Source: Eubacterium limosum
GTDB lineage: Bacteria; Bacillota; Clostridia; Eubacteriales; Eubacteriaceae
Assembly (NCBI GenBank): GCA_959020865.1
Contig: CAUEUD010000110.1
Location: forward strand, 1 to 11,536
DNA length: 11,536 nucleotides
Direction: 5' to 3'
A program made the translations under genes and the position numbers. This document shows positions 1 through 6,188 of the stretch, one piece after another. Every line of letters begins with the position of its first letter. The stretch's first letter is position 1. The notes beneath the pieces were generated by a model, which was not told where the DNA came from, made no database searches, and worked only from the letters and a program-made list of their open reading frames with translations.

Positions 1-6
1 AAAATC

Positions 7-35
7 TTGAGAAAAGTTTACGTTTATGTTAAAAT
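7..35 (+). promoter_or_regulatory. Sigma-A-like promoter of the M23 peptidase gene
   Basis: A -35 box TTGAGA at 7-12 and a -10 box TAAAAT at 30-35 are separated by exactly 17 nt, each box matching consensus at five of six positions. Transcription should begin near 42, leaving a leader of about 40 nt that holds two adjacent palindromes and the ribosome site AAGGAG (65-70). Confidence 0.7.
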
Positions 36-44
36 TCAACTAAC

Positions 45-62
45 AACATGTTTTAGCGCTAA
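45..62. promoter_or_regulatory. Two abutting palindromes in the M23 gene leader
   Basis: AACATGTT (45-52) is a perfect 8-bp palindrome and is followed with no gap by the perfect 10-bp palindrome TTAGCGCTAA (53-62). Together they fill the space between the predicted transcription start (about 42) and the ribosome site (65-70). This is where a roadblock-type repressor could bind, but no regulator is identified and chance cannot be excluded for such short sites. Confidence 0.35.
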
Positions 63-80
63 TTAAGGAGAAAGTATAAA

Positions 81-1559
81 TTGAAAACCTCAAAATTCGG
101 AGACAAGCTGAGTTCTGTTGAAGAAAAGATTAACGCAAAGCTGGACAAATTTAATGATAAAATTGGAAAGCGGGTTTTCACTGCCAGAGCATCTGCCATT
201 GTGGTAACAGCCTTTATGGTCTGTGCCGGTACGGGAATTGCCCATGCCCAGACAACAGCTTACGAGGTGTTATATAACGGGCAGAGCATTGGATATGTCA
301 AAGATCAGAGTACCTTTGACAATGCCCTTGGAGAGCTGCAGCAAAAGCTCTCAAAGGAATATGGCAATGAGAATGTTATTATAGCGGATGATATTAAGCT
401 TAAGCCCGCCCGTACAATGGGAGAGAAGCTTGATGTGGATCAGTGTGCGGAAACCATTTACAATGCCGGAGTTGACGTTAAGCTCAGAGGGGCAGCCATC
501 ATGATTGATGGAAAGGCAGCCATTCAGACCGACTCCAAAGAGACGGCAGAAAGGGCTTTGAATGATTTCAAACAGCAGTATTCCCAGGTAGAGGGGGCGA
601 CAGTTTTGAGCTCAGAGCTTAAGCAGAACGTCACCATTGATGAACAAAATGTGGAAGTGCCTGACGCCAGGAATTATGACGCTACCATGTCATACCTGAA
701 AGAAGGAAATGAGATTACAGCTCAAACCACCGTTCAGCCGGGAGAAACCGATGGAAATCTTATCGCAGCCAATCGTGGAACAACTGTTGACCGTCTGGCA
801 GCCATGAATGCTGATAAAGATCTGAATGCTTTAAAGGAAGGCGACGTCTTGAATACAACTCAGAAAGCGCCGGTACTGACCGTGGTTACCGTTGTCGAAA
901 AGCAGTATCAGGAAGAAATCCCCTTCGAGACAGAGGAACAGCCTACCGATGAGCTGATGACTGGCGAAGAGGAAGAAGTACAGAAGGGGGAAAACGGCCA
1001 GAAGGATGTCGATGCTGTTTTTACCTATGAAAACGGCCAGGAGATCGGCAAGGAAGTTAAATCAGAAAACACCACCAAGGAACCGGTTAAGGCAGTTAAG
1101 CGTGTAGGAACAAAGGAAGCGACAGCTGCGCCTGTATCCAGAGGCTCCATCAGCGGCAGCGGACAGTTCCTGATCCCGACCAGCGGCCTTGTGGGTGAAA
1201 TAGGACGCCCGGGCGGCGGATCAAGCAATCACTCAAATGGCTGCGCTGTGGATATTTTAAACAGCTACGGCACCCCGGTTTACGCATCAGCGGCCGGAAC
1301 AGTAACACGCGCGTCAAGCTTTGGCGGCTATGGAAACTGTATTGAAATTCAGCATGAAGGCGGCTACTCAACATTGTACGGCCACCTGAGCAGCATTGAT
1401 GTCAGTGTTGGCCAGACTGTTGGTCAGGGTGAATATATTGGAGGAACTGGTTCTACCGGGTCTTCAACGGCCAACCATCTTCATTTTGAAGTGAAGGTTG
1501 GCGGCGTTGCCCAGCTTATTCAGGATTATATTCCTGTTTCGTCTGGCGCTTATGTTTAA
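81..1559 (+). CDS. Exported M23 family metallopeptidase with LysM-like and G5-like domains
   Basis: Predicted zinc endopeptidase that cuts peptidoglycan cross-links outside the membrane. The start is TTG, chosen because AAGGAG lies 10 nt upstream and no better start exists before the export signal. Residues 1-36 are charged and helical; residues 37-53 are hydrophobic and end in AHA (54-56), a plausible signal peptidase I site. Two related small modules follow (about 60-110 and 134-170, each with a V/L-x-x-(N/D)-G-(Q/K) core), then a LysM-like segment (about 215-260) and a G5-like segment (about 265-345), both typical of wall-binding clostridial proteins. The M23 domain fills 360-492: H384 and D391 as the first zinc ligands, H435 in YGHLS and the HLH motif at H466/H468. 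The H-to-D spacing is six residues rather than the usual three. The gene sits alone between its own promoter and terminator. Confidence 0.9.
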   Translation: MKTSKFGDKLSSVEEKINAKLDKFNDKIGKRVFTARASAIVVTAFMVCAGTGIAHAQTTAYEVLYNGQSIGYVKDQSTFDNALGELQQKLSKEYGNENVIIADDIKLKPARTMGEKLDVDQCAETIYNAGVDVKLRGAAIMIDGKAAIQTDSKETAERALNDFKQQYSQVEGATVLSSELKQNVTIDEQNVEVPDARNYDATMSYLKEGNEITAQTTVQPGETDGNLIAANRGTTVDRLAAMNADKDLNALKEGDVLNTTQKAPVLTVVTVVEKQYQEEIPFETEEQPTDELMTGEEEEVQKGENGQKDVDAVFTYENGQEIGKEVKSENTTKEPVKAVKRVGTKEATAAPVSRGSISGSGQFLIPTSGLVGEIGRPGGGSSNHSNGCAVDILNSYGTPVYASAAGTVTRASSFGGYGNCIEIQHEGGYSTLYGHLSSIDVSVGQTVGQGEYIGGTGSTGSSTANHLHFEVKVGGVAQLIQDYIPVSSGAYV

Positions 1560-1572
1560 AATTTGTTAAAAT

Positions 1573-1604
1573 AAAACTGCCGGGATCAAGCCGGCAGTTT
1601 TTTT
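1573..1604 (+). terminator. Intrinsic terminator after the M23 peptidase gene
   Basis: A perfect 11-bp stem (1573-1583 with 1591-1601, core ACTGCCGG) encloses a 7-nt loop and runs into seven T residues (1598-1604). It lies only 17 nt before recX, so it also sits in the upstream region of that gene. Confidence 0.93.
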
Positions 1605-1621
1605 AGTGGAAAGGAAATCCT

Positions 1622-2299
1622 ATGAGCGATCCTAAGACAGTTCAGAAAGCCTACGACCAGAGTCTGAATTACATTTCCTTTAAAAATCGGACTGAAAAGG
1701 AAATGGTTGACTATCTGGAAAAAAAAGAGTACAGTGAGCGTGTGATTGCAGAGGTTATGGCAAAGCTTGTGCAATATGCCTTTATTAACGACACCGCTTA
1801 TGTAAAGAATTACTGCTATAACAATATTCACTTCAATTTCTGGGGCAGGGTTAAAATGCGTTATGATCTGAAAAAAAGGGGGATTCCTCAGGAACTGATT
1901 GCCGTTATGGACGAGCTTTACACGCCGGAACAGGAACGGATATGCTGCGAGAAACAGTTTGAAAAAGCGGCCCGTCAGTACAGCCGGGAAAGCTACAGGA
2001 AACGCAAAGGTAAAATTTATACCTTTTTGCAGAGAAAGGGATTTCCAGGCGAGGTCATCCGCGAGGTGATCGAGGCTGGCCTGCCAGAGGATGAAGCTGA
2101 AAACCTGACCGAAGAAGAAGCCGAGGCGCTTCTTGAAAAACAGATGACTGAGCTCAGACGTTTTTATGAAAAATACCGCAGAATGCAGGAAAACAAAGGT
2201 TACACCGGCCGAGAGCTGAAGCAGCGTGTTACCCGAAATCTGATGAGCAGAGGCTACAGTTATGATCAAATACGAATAATGACTGAAGAAGACGAATAA
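1622..2299 (+). CDS. recX: Regulatory protein RecX
   Basis: RecX binds RecA filaments in the cytoplasm and modulates recombination and the SOS response. The 225-residue protein is basic and all-helical, with the three-helix repeats of the family: repeat 1 around 16-65 (KNRTEKEMVDYLEKKEYS), repeat 2 around 72-115 (KMRYDLKKRGIPQELI), repeat 3 around 124-155 (GKIYTFLQRKGFPGEVI) and a further partial repeat around 196-222 (LKQRVTRNLMSRGYSYDQI). The length is in the usual range for Firmicutes, which are longer than the E. coli protein. The start ATG is preceded by AAAGGA six nt upstream. No credible promoter lies between the upstream terminator and the start, so expression may depend on read-through. 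RecA itself is not in the window; recX placed away from recA is common in Firmicutes. Confidence 0.9.
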   Translation: MSDPKTVQKAYDQSLNYISFKNRTEKEMVDYLEKKEYSERVIAEVMAKLVQYAFINDTAYVKNYCYNNIHFNFWGRVKMRYDLKKRGIPQELIAVMDELYTPEQERICCEKQFEKAARQYSRESYRKRKGKIYTFLQRKGFPGEVIREVIEAGLPEDEAENLTEEEAEALLEKQMTELRRFYEKYRRMQENKGYTGRELKQRVTRNLMSRGYSYDQIRIMTEEDE

Positions 2300-2356
2300 T
2301 TATCTTCTCTGCCGATAAAGTTACAAAGAATTTTGGTGATTGGTAGAAATTTATCC

Positions 2357-2385
2357 TTAAAAAGCATGCGGGTTTGTATTATAAT
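2357..2385 (+). promoter_or_regulatory. Sigma-A-like promoter of the dehydrogenase-flavoprotein unit
   Basis: A perfect -10 box TATAAT (2380-2385) is preceded after 17 nt by TTAAAA (2357-2362), which matches the -35 consensus at four of six positions. Transcription should start near 2392, about 35 nt before the dehydrogenase start codon. The 127-base gap 2300-2426 holds this promoter and no visible terminator for recX. Confidence 0.65.
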
Positions 2386-2426
2386 AAACTTATTAGGATT
2401 AAATAAGGATTCGGAGGCAACGAGCG

Positions 2427-3377
2427 ATGAAGATTGTAATAATGGAACCCCTCGGCATTACAGAGGATGCACTGCAGACACTGAGCATGCTGCTCCGTGC
2501 GGACGGGCACGAGTTTATTGCTTATGAGAACCGGGAAACCGACACAGAAAAGCTGATAGAGCGGGTAAAGGACGCCGATGTTGTCGTACTGGCCAACCAG
2601 CCCTTTGGAAAAGAGGTTATTGCCGCCTGCAAAAATCTGAAGCTGGTAGATATTGCCTTTACAGGGGTTGACCATGTAGATGTTGCCGCCTGTAAGGAAA
2701 GGGGCATTATCCTGTGCAATGCGGCGGGCTATTCGACCAATGCGGTGGCCGAGCTGGCCTTTGGGCTTATGATTGATGTCTACCGCTATATTGTGACCTG
2801 TGACCACGAAACCCGTAACGGCGGGACCATCGGAGGCCTGATCGGCCATGAGCTCTGTGGCAAAAAACTGGGAATCGTAGGAACCGGCGCCATTGGCCTG
2901 AAGGTGGCAGAAATTGGAAAAGCCTTTGGATGTGAGCTTTTAGCCTACAGCCGGACCGTTCGCTCAGAGGGGCTGGAAATGGGTATCAAGTATATGGATT
3001 TAGAGGAGCTCCACAAGCAGAGCGATATTGTAACGCTTCATATTCCTGTAAGTCCAGAAACACAGGGACTGATCAGCCGGGATATGCTGGCGCTTATGAA
3101 ACCCGAAGCCATTATCATTAATACGTCGAGAGGCGGCGTTATTGACAATGAGGCTTTGGCAGACGCGCTAAAAGAGGGAAAGGTGGCCGGCGCAGGTATT
3201 GATGTTTACGAGGAAGATCCGCCGCTGCCAAAGGACTATCCGCTTTTAAGCGCACCGAACACGGTTCTAACACCACATGTGGCTTACGCCACAAAAGAAT
3301 CCCTGTACAAGCGAGCAGTCATTGTATTTGATAATATTCGCTGCTGGCTTGAAGGGAATCCACAGAATAGGGTATAG
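2427..3377 (+). CDS. D-isomer-specific 2-hydroxyacid dehydrogenase
   Basis: Cytoplasmic NAD(P)H-dependent oxidoreductase interconverting a 2-oxoacid and a D-2-hydroxyacid; the substrate cannot be read from sequence. At 316 residues it has normal family length. The Rossmann motif is GTGAIG (152-157), with the usual VAELAFGLM helix before it (107-115). The catalytic arginine is R235 in NTSRGG and the histidine is H284 in LTPHVAYAT. Two details stand out. The residue aligned with the catalytic glutamate appears to be D264 in DVYEEDPP. The end of the second beta strand carries Ser-Arg (S175, R176 in LLAYSRT) instead of the Asp that favours NADH, so NADPH use is possible. Ribosome site GGAGG lies at 2413-2417. 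It is the first gene of a two-gene unit with the flavoprotein six bases downstream. Phosphoglycerate or hydroxyisocaproate dehydrogenase are alternatives. Confidence 0.88.
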   Translation: MKIVIMEPLGITEDALQTLSMLLRADGHEFIAYENRETDTEKLIERVKDADVVVLANQPFGKEVIAACKNLKLVDIAFTGVDHVDVAACKERGIILCNAAGYSTNAVAELAFGLMIDVYRYIVTCDHETRNGGTIGGLIGHELCGKKLGIVGTGAIGLKVAEIGKAFGCELLAYSRTVRSEGLEMGIKYMDLEELHKQSDIVTLHIPVSPETQGLISRDMLALMKPEAIIINTSRGGVIDNEALADALKEGKVAGAGIDVYEEDPPLPKDYPLLSAPNTVLTPHVAYATKESLYKRAVIVFDNIRCWLEGNPQNRV

Positions 3378-3383
3378 GTAAAA

Positions 3384-3989
3384 ATGGAAAAAATATTAGT
3401 TGTAACAGCCAGTCCCCTGGCTGAGGATTCAGTCAGCTGCAGACTGGCAGATGTTTTTATGAAAAACTATCAGGCGGCGCATCCAGAGGATCAGCTTAAG
3501 CGTATTGATCTCAGCCGTCTGGAACTTCCGGAGATTGACGAAGGGCTGATTGCCTATTTTAACGGGCAGTCTGACGGAGATAGTGGCATGTACACAGAAA
3601 TCGACGACCTTTGTGAAGAATTTATGACGGCGGACAGAACTGTTTTTGCTCTGCCGCATTGGAACCTGATTGTTCCGCCGAAGATGGTCAGCTACTCACT
3701 GGCGGTCATGCGCGCAGGCAAAAGCTTTCGCTATACGGAAAAAGGGCCGGTCGGCATGCTGGAAAATAAAAAAGCTCTGATTCTGCTGGCCAGTGGCGGT
3801 ACCTGCAACACCGATAATCCCATTATGCACTGCTATGGTGTGGACTGGCTTAAGGGAATCCTTGGCCTGTGTGGGATTGAGGATGTCTCTGTGCTTTACG
3901 CCCAGGGCATGGAGGAACGTCCGGATAAAACACAGGAGATCGTGAATAATGCCTGTTTAGAGGTTGAAGCCTTCTCAAAAGAATGGTAG
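3384..3989 (+). CDS. FMN-dependent NADH-azoreductase / NAD(P)H dehydrogenase family flavoprotein
   Basis: A 201-residue flavodoxin-fold protein of the AzoR / NAD(P)H-quinone reductase family, expected to bind FMN as a soluble dimer and pass two electrons from NAD(P)H to quinones, azo or nitro compounds. The sequence opens with the short beta strand KILVVTASP and the phosphate-binding loop (10-19). PHWNLIVPPKM (91-101) matches the conserved 'M-x-N-x-x-P' FMN loop. GKSFRYTEKGPVGML (112-126) is the strongly conserved family block, followed by LASGGT (135-140), usually SRGG in AzoR. The gene begins six bases after the dehydrogenase stop with only a weak ribosome site (AGGT overlapping that stop), which suggests translational coupling. 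A strong terminator follows. The physiological substrate is unknown; AzoR is a family name rather than a proven role. Confidence 0.85.
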   Translation: MEKILVVTASPLAEDSVSCRLADVFMKNYQAAHPEDQLKRIDLSRLELPEIDEGLIAYFNGQSDGDSGMYTEIDDLCEEFMTADRTVFALPHWNLIVPPKMVSYSLAVMRAGKSFRYTEKGPVGMLENKKALILLASGGTCNTDNPIMHCYGVDWLKGILGLCGIEDVSVLYAQGMEERPDKTQEIVNNACLEVEAFSKEW

Positions 3990-3992
3990 AAT

Positions 3993-4025
3993 AAAAGCAG
4001 ATGCGAAAAAAGCGTCTGCTTTTTT
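3993..4025 (+). terminator. Intrinsic terminator after the flavoprotein gene
   Basis: A 12-bp stem (3993-4004 with 4012-4023, one T-G wobble, core AGCAGATGC / GCGTCTGCT) with a 7-nt A-rich loop leads into six T residues (4020-4025). It closes the dehydrogenase-flavoprotein unit. Confidence 0.92.
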
Positions 4026-4058
4026 AGTTTATTTTATGAAAAATTAAGCGAAGCATAT

Positions 4059-4093
4059 TAAAATAGAGTTTGTTATTGAGATTGCTTTATAAT
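4059..4093 (+). promoter_or_regulatory. Probable promoter region of relQ
   Basis: Two -10-like boxes are present, TAAAAT (4059-4064) and a perfect TATAAT (4088-4093), but neither has a good -35 box at 16-18 nt. If TATAAT is used, transcription starts near 4100, right at the ribosome site (4101-4106), giving a very short leader. Since a terminator ends at 4025, some promoter is needed here; which box is used is uncertain. Confidence 0.4.
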
Positions 4094-4111
4094 CACAACA
4101 GGAGAGATAGT

Positions 4112-4828
4112 ATGCTAAATACAAAAATAACCGATAAGACACCCATGGTGGATATACTAAAAAAGGTTGAGGCAGAGGTATTTGTTGGAAACGATACCAC
4201 AGACCCCTATGAGGTGGCTCAGGCTTTAATCAAGGAATTATATGATTTGGAAAATACCTTTACAGCAGCGATTAAGGAGGTGCGTACGAAGCTTGAGATT
4301 CTGAATGACGAGTTTCAGTCTACCCACGAGCGCAACCCGATCCACACCATCCAGTCCAGAGTAAAATCGCCCAAAAGCATTGTTGAAAAACTGGACCGTA
4401 AGGGCTTTGACCTGAGCGTTCAGTCCGCCCGGGAAAATCTGGATGATATCGCAGGGATTCGTATCATCTGCCCATATATTGAAGATATTTACGCTGTTAA
4501 AAATCTTTTGAAGGCGCAGGATGATATTGAGCTTGTCCGCGTTACAGATTATATTAAAAAGCCAAAGCCCAACGGCTACCGAAGTCTTCATTTGATTTTA
4601 AAAGTGCCAGTGTTTTTTTCTGACCATAAGGAAATGGTCAAGGTAGAAGTGCAGATCCGGACCATCGCCATGGATTTCTGGGCCAGCCTGGAACATCAGC
4701 TTCGGTATAAGGCAGTGGACTCTGCCAACATTCCGGAGTCTGTGGCCCGTGAGCTGAAAGAGTGCGCAGACACCATTGCAGAAACCGATGTGAGAATGCA
4801 GGATATCCATAATCAGGTGATCCGATAA
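4112..4828 (+). CDS. relQ: Small alarmone synthetase, RelQ/YjbM type (GTP pyrophosphokinase)
   Basis: Stand-alone (p)ppGpp synthetase that transfers pyrophosphate from ATP to GTP or GDP in the cytoplasm. The 238-residue protein has the synthetase fold and no hydrolase, TGS or ACT domain. Visible motifs are RVKSPKSIVEKL (83-94, nucleotide-binding), DDIAGIRI (111-118, metal-binding Asp), DYIKKPKPNGYRSLH (146-160, with the G-loop tyrosine Y156) and VEVQIRTIAMDFWASLEHQLRYK (178-200, catalytic Glu E179). The C-terminal helix (213-236) fits the tetramer-forming tail of the YjbM/RelQ (SAS1) class, which favours RelQ over RelP. A longer reading frame from TTG 4070 exists, but ATG 4112 has GGAGAG five nt upstream and gives the family length. 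The gene is monocistronic; its terminator overlaps the stop codon. Small synthetases are usually controlled transcriptionally by cell-envelope stress or by allosteric pppGpp. Confidence 0.92.
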   Translation: MLNTKITDKTPMVDILKKVEAEVFVGNDTTDPYEVAQALIKELYDLENTFTAAIKEVRTKLEILNDEFQSTHERNPIHTIQSRVKSPKSIVEKLDRKGFDLSVQSARENLDDIAGIRIICPYIEDIYAVKNLLKAQDDIELVRVTDYIKKPKPNGYRSLHLILKVPVFFSDHKEMVKVEVQIRTIAMDFWASLEHQLRYKAVDSANIPESVARELKECADTIAETDVRMQDIHNQVIR

Positions 4829-4876
4829 AAATACAGCCGCCAGAAAGCTGCGTTAGCCTCTGACGGCTGTATTTTT
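4827..4876 (+). terminator. Intrinsic terminator after relQ
   Basis: A perfect 13-bp stem (4827-4839 with 4864-4876, core ATACAGCCG / CGGCTGTAT) begins inside the stop codon and encloses a 24-nt loop that can form an inner CAGA/TCTG plus GCT/AGC hairpin. Five T residues (4872-4876) close the right arm. The stem is A-rich on the left, so it could also act on the opposite strand. Confidence 0.85.
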
Positions 4877-4909
4877 GTTTAATAAAACCTTGCAAACCGC
4901 CTGTTTTAG

Positions 4910-4948
4910 CAATTTCAAATTGTTATTTTAAGTGTTATAGGATATAAT
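4910..4948 (+). promoter_or_regulatory. Promoter of xpaC-telA with an overlapping palindrome
   Basis: TTGTTA (4920-4925) and a perfect TATAAT (4943-4948) are 17 nt apart, giving a transcription start near 4955. A perfect 13-bp palindrome CAATTTCAAATTG (4910-4922, six-base arms around one C) overlaps the -35 box. This could be an operator, though its AT content makes a chance origin possible. Confidence 0.65.
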
Positions 4949-4981
4949 TGTTTTACAGCATGAATATTATGGAGGAAAAAA

Positions 4982-6187
4982 GTGTCTAAGAATGATTACT
5001 CCAATCTTGGCGAGGAAATTAAATCCATTGTGAAAGAAGCCATAAACTCGACGGATTTTAAACAGCTCAACAAAAATATAAGCAATACGGTGAACAGCGC
5101 ACTGGAAGAAGTGAAAAAGGGTGTGCAGAGAGGTAAAGCCGTATGGTATGAAACAAGTGCCAGGATTGACGATGAAGAAGAAACAGAGACGCAGGTGGTA
5201 GAGCGGCCCCTGCGCGCACCGGTGGCAAAGTCACCGGCTGGTAAAATATCCAGTATCATTATGATGGTCCTGGGGTACTTTGGGATAGGATTCAGCGCCT
5301 TTGTTCTGGCGGCTGTGGGGATTGCCGTCGGTATATCCGGCAGTCTTATTGCAATGGGCGTATCCATGGGGGTGTTGATCCCTCTGCTGATTATATGCAT
5401 CATCCTAGCCGTAACAGGAACAAAATCCAGAGGCCGGGTAAAGCGGTTTTATGAGTATGTGCGCACCCTTAACGGGCAGGCCTATATCTCCGTAAAACAG
5501 CTGGCATCCAGTGTTGGAAAAAATGATAAGTTTGTCGTCAAGGATTTATTGAGAATGATTCGCTCGGGCATGTTCCCTGAAGGACGGATCAATGATGAAA
5601 AAACTTATCTTCTGTTAAGCGATGAAGCCTATGATGCTTATGAAAAATATGAGGAAGGCGTCCGTCTGCGCGAGCGTGAGGAACGCCGGCTAAAGGAAGA
5701 AGTAGAACGGCAGCAGAGAATGGAGGCTCAAAATCCAATTCTCAAAGAAACACGTTTGCTCATAGAAGAAGGCAAGGAAAGTATAGAACAGATCCGGGAG
5801 GCTAATGAGGCCATTTCAGGAGAAGTGATCTCACAGAAGCTTGACCGTCTGGAAATCATACTCTGCAAAATTTTCGAGTATGTCGAAAACCATACAGATG
5901 AGCTTCCCGAAACCCGCAAATTTATGGGATACTATCTGCCAACGACCCTGAAACTGGTCAACGCCTACCGTGAAATGGACGCGGAGCCTATCCAGGGAGA
6001 GAATATCCGGAGCGCGAAACATGAGATCGAGGCGACATTGGACACCATCAATTATGCCTTTGAAAACTTGCTCGACAGCTTTTATCAGGACAAGGCAATG
6101 GATATCTCAACCGATATTACAGTGCTTGAAACCATGCTGGCCCAGGAAGGCCTGACAGAAAAAGACTTTAACACTGGAGGAAAGTAA
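4982..6187 (+). CDS. xpaC: XpaC family membrane protein (5-bromo-4-chloroindolyl phosphate hydrolysis protein)
   Basis: Member of the XpaC family, named for a Bacillus subtilis clone that let E. coli hydrolyse X-phosphate; no catalytic residues are established and the true role is unknown. The start is GTG, fixed by GGAGG at 4971-4975. Domains in order: an amphipathic N-terminal region (1-60), an acidic linker (62-71), two membrane segments (about 89-117 and 119-146), a basic stop-transfer stretch (148-155), a segment resembling a winged helix (about 167-212, ISVKQLASSVGKNDKFVVKD then MIRSGMFPEGRI), a charged coiled coil (215-275) and the helical XpaC C-terminal domain (285-395, including PETRKFMGYYLPTTLKLV). 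Most of the protein should face the cytoplasm. The stop is one base before the telA start, and telA's ribosome site lies within the last codons. The xpaC-yaaN order is the same in B. subtilis. Confidence 0.87.
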   Translation: MSKNDYSNLGEEIKSIVKEAINSTDFKQLNKNISNTVNSALEEVKKGVQRGKAVWYETSARIDDEEETETQVVERPLRAPVAKSPAGKISSIIMMVLGYFGIGFSAFVLAAVGIAVGISGSLIAMGVSMGVLIPLLIICIILAVTGTKSRGRVKRFYEYVRTLNGQAYISVKQLASSVGKNDKFVVKDLLRMIRSGMFPEGRINDEKTYLLLSDEAYDAYEKYEEGVRLREREERRLKEEVERQQRMEAQNPILKETRLLIEEGKESIEQIREANEAISGEVISQKLDRLEIILCKIFEYVENHTDELPETRKFMGYYLPTTLKLVNAYREMDAEPIQGENIRSAKHEIEATLDTINYAFENLLDSFYQDKAMDISTDITVLETMLAQEGLTEKDFNTGGK

Positions 6188-6188
6188 A

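Noticed and set aside
1586..2269. Long open frame (227 codons) on the - strand opposite recX
   Set aside because: It lies almost entirely antisense to recX, whose family repeats are clear. Its translation is a hydrophobic, low-complexity product with no recognisable motif, as expected from reading the complement of a charged helical protein.
2280..2305. AGAAGA...TCTTCT hairpin at the end of recX as a terminator
   Set aside because: The stem is six weak pairs, overlaps the stop region and has no T tract, so termination there is not supported.
2364..2369. GCATGC palindrome in the spacer of the dehydrogenase promoter
   Set aside because: Six bases is too short to support an operator without a second copy or conservation data.
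4070..4111. Extended N-terminus of RelQ starting at TTG 4070
   Set aside because: ATG 4112 has a good ribosome site at 4101-4106 and gives family length; the extension would run through that site and the candidate -10 box.
4960..4989. Nine-codon ORF (MNIMEEKSV) overlapping the xpaC start
   Set aside because: It has no ribosome site and begins only about five bases after the predicted transcription start; the reading frame is explained by the xpaC ribosome site itself.
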